This document shows positions 6,021 to 8,566 of a stretch of 8,566 nt of DNA, in pieces (the stretch's first letter is position 1; every line of letters begins with the position of its first letter). Source of the DNA: Chromobacteriaceae bacterium (GTDB lineage Bacteria > Pseudomonadota > Gammaproteobacteria > Burkholderiales > Aquaspirillaceae). A program made the position numbers and the translations under genes. Location of the stretch: positions 1 through 8,566 of the forward strand of contig JASLDQ010000059.1 of NCBI GenBank assembly GCA_030151505.1, in the 5' to 3' direction. The notes beneath the pieces are model-generated. The model made no database searches, was not told where the DNA came from, and saw nothing but the letters and a program-made list of their open reading frames with translations.

Positions 6021-7259
6021 ATGACCCGAAAGCCGCTTTACGCCCAGCCGGATGCCGCCGGCTTCTTCGGCCGCTTCGGCGGCAGTTTCATCAGCGAGAC
6101 GCTGGCCAGCGCCGTCGATGAATTGCACCGGGCCTATCTGTGCTACCGGGACGACCCGGACTTCGTCGCCGAGTTCCGCGACGAGTTGACGGACTATGTC
6201 GGCCGGCCGTCGCCGGTGTACCACGCCAGACGGCTCAGCGAGGAAACCGGCGGCGCGCAGATCTTCCTCAAGCGCGAAGACCTCAACCATACCGGCGCCC
6301 ACAAGATCAACAATGTGATCGGCCAGGCCATGCTGGCGCGACGCATGGGCAAGCGGCGCATCATCGCCGAGACCGGTGCCGGTCAGCACGGCGTGGCCAC
6401 CGCCACCATCTGCGCCCGCTACGGGCTGGAGTGCGTGATCTACATGGGCAGCGAGGACATCCGGCGGCAGCACCCAAATGTCCAGCGCATGCAGTTGCTG
6501 GGTGCGACCGTGGTGCCGGTGGAATCCGGCAGCCGGACGCTGAAGGACGCCATGAACGAGGCCATGCGCGACTGGGTTGCGCATGTCGACAGCACGTTCT
6601 ACCTGATCGGCACCGTGGCCGGCATGCATCCGTATCCGATGATGGTGCGCGACTTCCAGACCGTGATCGGCAAGGAGTGCCTGGAACAGATGCCGGCTCT
6701 GTTCCGGCGCCGGCAGATGCTGAAGCAGCATCCGGATGCGATCGTCGCCTGTGTTGGTGGCGGCAGCAACGCCATCGGCATTTTCCACCCGTATATCGGC
6801 CACGAGGGGGTGCGCCTGATCGGCGTGGAAGCCGCCGGTTTCGGGCTGGACAGCGGCAAACACGCCGCCTCAATCAAGCGAGGCAGCGCCGGCGTGCTGC
6901 ATGGCAACCGCACCCTGATCCTGCAGGACGACAACGGTCAGGTGCTGGAGACCCACAGCATCAGCGCCGGCCTGGACTACCCCGGTGTCGGGCCGGAACA
7001 TGCGTGGCTGCACGAGATCGGCCGCGCCGAGTATGTCGGCGTCACCGACGTCGAAGCCATCGACGCCTTCCATCGCCTCAGCCGCGTCGAAGGCATCATT
7101 CCGGCGCTGGAAGCCAGTCATGCCGTTGCCCATGCCATCAAGCTGGCAAGGGAGATGTCCCGCGAGCAGGCCATTCTGGTCAACCTGTCCGGCCGGGGCG
7201 ACAAGGACATGGACACGGTACTGGCCCATGACTGCAGCAGGGCGGGAGGTGTCGCATGA
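6021..7259 (+). CDS. trpB: Tryptophan synthase beta chain
   Basis: This 412-residue fold-type II PLP enzyme joins indole to L-serine to give L-tryptophan, working in the alpha2-beta2 complex with TrpA. Visible landmarks are [16 protein letters not shown] (83-98) with Schiff-base K95, AETGAGQHG (116-124) with catalytic E117, GGGSN (246-250) gripping the PLP phosphate, [16 protein letters not shown] (313-328) with the gating aspartate D319, [11 protein letters not shown] (357-367) and NLSGRGDKD (388-396) with S390 facing the pyridine nitrogen. The set is complete, so an active enzyme is expected. Compared with the usual AGPHPYP, residues 200-206 read AGMHPYP; other positions, such as [12 protein letters not shown], also look diverged from the housekeeping betaproteobacterial type. 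The start ATG has GGAGG at 6012-6016, 39 bases after the aminotransferase stop. It ends in a 4-base ATGA overlap with trpA. Confidence 0.95.
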   Translation: MTRKPLYAQPDAAGFFGRFGGSFISETLASAVDELHRAYLCYRDDPDFVAEFRDELTDYVGRPSPVYHARRLSEETGGAQIFLKREDLNHTGAHKINNVIGQAMLARRMGKRRIIAETGAGQHGVATATICARYGLECVIYMGSEDIRRQHPNVQRMQLLGATVVPVESGSRTLKDAMNEAMRDWVAHVDSTFYLIGTVAGMHPYPMMVRDFQTVIGKECLEQMPALFRRRQMLKQHPDAIVACVGGGSNAIGIFHPYIGHEGVRLIGVEAAGFGLDSGKHAASIKRGSAGVLHGNRTLILQDDNGQVLETHSISAGLDYPGVGPEHAWLHEIGRAEYVGVTDVEAIDAFHRLSRVEGIIPALEASHAVAHAIKLAREMSREQAILVNLSGRGDKDMDTVLAHDCSRAGGVA

Positions 7260-8110
7260 GCCGGCTCGACCACACGTTCCACCGTCTGGCGCAGCAGGGT
7301 CGGCAGGCGCTGATCCCGTATGTGACGGCAGGCTATCCGCAGGCCGGCATCACCCCGACCCTGATGCATGCGCTGGTCGACGCCGGTGCCGACATCATCG
7401 AGCTGGGCGTACCGTTTTCCGATCCGTCCGCCGACGGTCCGACCATCCAGCAGTCCAGTGAGCAGGCACTGCTCGCCGGCATTGGCCTGCCGCAGGTGCT
7501 CGACCACGTCCGCCAGTTCCGCAGCACCGACAACCACACGCCGGTGGTGCTGATGGGCTACGCCAATCCGCTCGAACGCTACGACCAGTTGCGCCGTCCG
7601 GGCGCCTTTGCCGAGGCTGCGGCGGCGGCCGGCGTGGATGGTGTGCTGGTGGTCGACTCCCCGCCGGAAGTGTCTGGCGCGCTGGCCACCCAGTTGCGCC
7701 GGCACGGCATGGATCTGATCTTCCTGATTGCCCCGACGTCGACCGAGCAACGCATCCGGCAGATTGCCGAATGTGCCAGCGGCTATGTCTATTGCGTGTC
7801 CGTCAATGGCGTGACCGGCGCCCGGACGCTGGACATGGCCCAGGTACAGGACACGCTGGCGCGCATCCGCCGCCATGTGCGGCTTCCGGTCGGCGTCGGT
7901 TTCGGCATTCGCGATGCGCAGACCGCGCGCGCAGTCGCCCACACGGCAGACGCCGTCGTGATCGGCTCCTGGCTGATCGAGGCCCTGCCCGGCAAACCGG
8001 TAGCCGACACGCTGGCAGCGGCCGGCGATCTCGTTCGCGAAGTCCGCCGGCAGGTGGACCTGCCCGCCCCTGCTTCTGGCCCACAGCCTTCTCATTCATC
8101 CAAACAATAG
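7256..8110 (+). CDS. trpA: Tryptophan synthase alpha chain
   Basis: This 284-residue TIM-barrel protein cleaves indole-3-glycerol phosphate to indole and glyceraldehyde 3-phosphate and passes indole through a tunnel to TrpB. The catalytic pair is present at the standard numbering, E49 and D60, in [19 protein letters not shown] (48-66). Loop 6 is VSVNGVTGA (181-189). The phosphate site is built from VGVGFGIRD (212-220) and VIGSWL (235-240), where W after the serine is unusual. The motif LVVDSPPE (131-138) has S where L or V is common. A tail of about 15 residues rich in Pro and Ser extends past the last helix and looks disordered. The ATG overlaps the trpB stop by 4 bases, with GGGAGG at 7244-7249, the usual arrangement for equal translation of the two subunits. 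Confidence 0.95.
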   Translation: MSRLDHTFHRLAQQGRQALIPYVTAGYPQAGITPTLMHALVDAGADIIELGVPFSDPSADGPTIQQSSEQALLAGIGLPQVLDHVRQFRSTDNHTPVVLMGYANPLERYDQLRRPGAFAEAAAAAGVDGVLVVDSPPEVSGALATQLRRHGMDLIFLIAPTSTEQRIRQIAECASGYVYCVSVNGVTGARTLDMAQVQDTLARIRRHVRLPVGVGFGIRDAQTARAVAHTADAVVIGSWLIEALPGKPVADTLAAAGDLVREVRRQVDLPAPASGPQPSHSSKQ

Positions 8111-8122
8111 GACCAAGTCATC

Positions 8123-8566
8123 ATGTACTACGACCAATCCGTGACCCTCGACGATTTCGACGCCGAACTGGCCGAGGCCGTGCGTAACGAAGAGCGCCGC
8201 CAGGAAAACCATGTCGAACTGATCGCGTCCGAGAACTATGCCAGCCCGCTGGTGATGTCCATCCAGAACACGGTCCTGACCAACAAGTACGCCGAGGGTT
8301 ATCCGGGCAAGCGCTACTACAGCGGCTGCGAGCATGTCGACGTGGCCGAGCGCCTGGCCATCGACCGGGCCAAGGCGCTGTTCGACTGCGACTACGCCAA
8401 CGTCCAGCCGCACGCCGGCGCTCAGGCCAACGCCGCCGTCTTCCTGGCTCTGGTCAGCCCCGGCGACACCGTGATGGGGATGAATCTGGCCCAGGGCGGA
8501 CACCTGACCCACGGCAACCCGTCCAACTTCTCCGGCCGTCACTACAGGATTGTCCCCTACGGCCTC
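8123..8566 (+). CDS. glyA: Serine hydroxymethyltransferase-like protein, 5' part (runs off window)
   Basis: The first 148 codons of a GlyA-family gene are present, about a third of the usual length near 415. SHMT interconverts serine and glycine with tetrahydrofolate. Family blocks are [11 protein letters not shown] (32-42), [22 protein letters not shown] (52-73), [20 protein letters not shown] (80-99) and GGHLTHG (125-131). Residues equivalent to E. coli Y55, E57, Y64, Y65 and H126 are kept (Y56, E58, Y65, Y66, H127). The E. coli SGS motif at 97-99 reads A98-G-A100 here, and H123 is Q124, so the PLP phosphate pocket is altered. The start is ATG 8123, 12 bases after the trpA stop, with AGGA at 8109-8112. 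It could be a second SHMT feeding serine to TrpB, or a relative such as a threonine aldolase or transaldolase; the Schiff-base lysine and folate site lie outside the window. Confidence 0.87.
   Translation, partial: MYYDQSVTLDDFDAELAEAVRNEERRQENHVELIASENYASPLVMSIQNTVLTNKYAEGYPGKRYYSGCEHVDVAERLAIDRAKALFDCDYANVQPHAGAQANAAVFLALVSPGDTVMGMNLAQGGHLTHGNPSNFSGRHYRIVPYGL

Larger units (their letters stand above)
1804..8566 (+). other. Probable operon: transporter-yggS-amidotransferase-aminotransferase-trpB-trpA-glyA
   Basis: All seven firm plus-strand genes run the same way. Junctions are a TGATG overlap, a TGATG overlap, a 160-base gap holding the doubtful ORF, a 39-base gap, an ATGA overlap and a 12-base gap. 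I see no hairpin followed by a T-run between any pair. The first three genes and the last four could be separate units if a promoter exists in 4616-4775. The best match there, TTGTTC at 4723 with a poor -10, is not convincing. Confidence 0.65.

Noticed and set aside
5943..8095. Minus-strand open frames of 306 and 325 codons antisense to trpB and trpA
   Set aside because: They show the His/Asp/Gly/Arg-rich composition of frames opposite G+C-rich genes and no motif. TrpB and TrpA are unmistakable.

Overview
The window is G+C-rich, densely coded bacterial DNA. Protein similarity recalled from memory (the YggS, ArgD-like and TrpBA types) and the strong preference for G/C in third codon positions suggest a proteobacterium, most likely a betaproteobacterium. 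The genus cannot be read from the sequence.

Layout. Positions 1-199 hold no gene that can be supported. A MocR-type regulator (GntR DNA-binding head plus aminotransferase-like, PLP-binding body) lies on the minus strand at 200-1690. A 113-bp intergenic region (1691-1803) separates it from a run of genes on the plus strand: a BenE-family membrane transporter (1804-3051), a YggS-type PLP-binding protein (3051-3896), a class I glutamine amidotransferase (3896-4615), a doubtful 49-codon ORF (4612-4761), an ArgD-like class III aminotransferase (4776-5981), trpB (6021-7259), trpA (7256-8110) and the first 148 codons of a glyA-type gene that runs off the end (8123-8566). Three junctions between firm genes overlap by 1-4 bases, the doubtful ORF would add a fourth, and the remaining gaps are 160, 39 and 12 bases. 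A single operon is therefore likely, though a second promoter in the 160-base gap cannot be excluded.

How it may work together. Five of the eight firm genes bind pyridoxal 5'-phosphate (PLP) by family: the MocR regulator, YggS, the class III aminotransferase, TrpB and the GlyA-type protein. TrpA makes indole from indole-3-glycerol phosphate, TrpB joins it to serine, and a serine hydroxymethyltransferase could supply that serine. No trpE, trpD, trpC or trpF is present here, so indole-3-glycerol phosphate (or an analogue) must come from elsewhere. This looks more like an accessory, regulated tryptophan-synthase locus than the ordinary trp operon. The intergenic region carries a good sigma-70-like promoter for the regulator, overlapped by two near-identical direct repeats that are a plausible MocR operator.

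The most interesting reading is an undescribed PLP-centred amino-acid locus, controlled by a PLP-sensing regulator, in which TrpBA, a variant SHMT-like enzyme, an ArgD-like transaminase, a stand-alone amidotransferase and a transporter make or handle tryptophan or a tryptophan-like compound. The product is unknown and this is inference.
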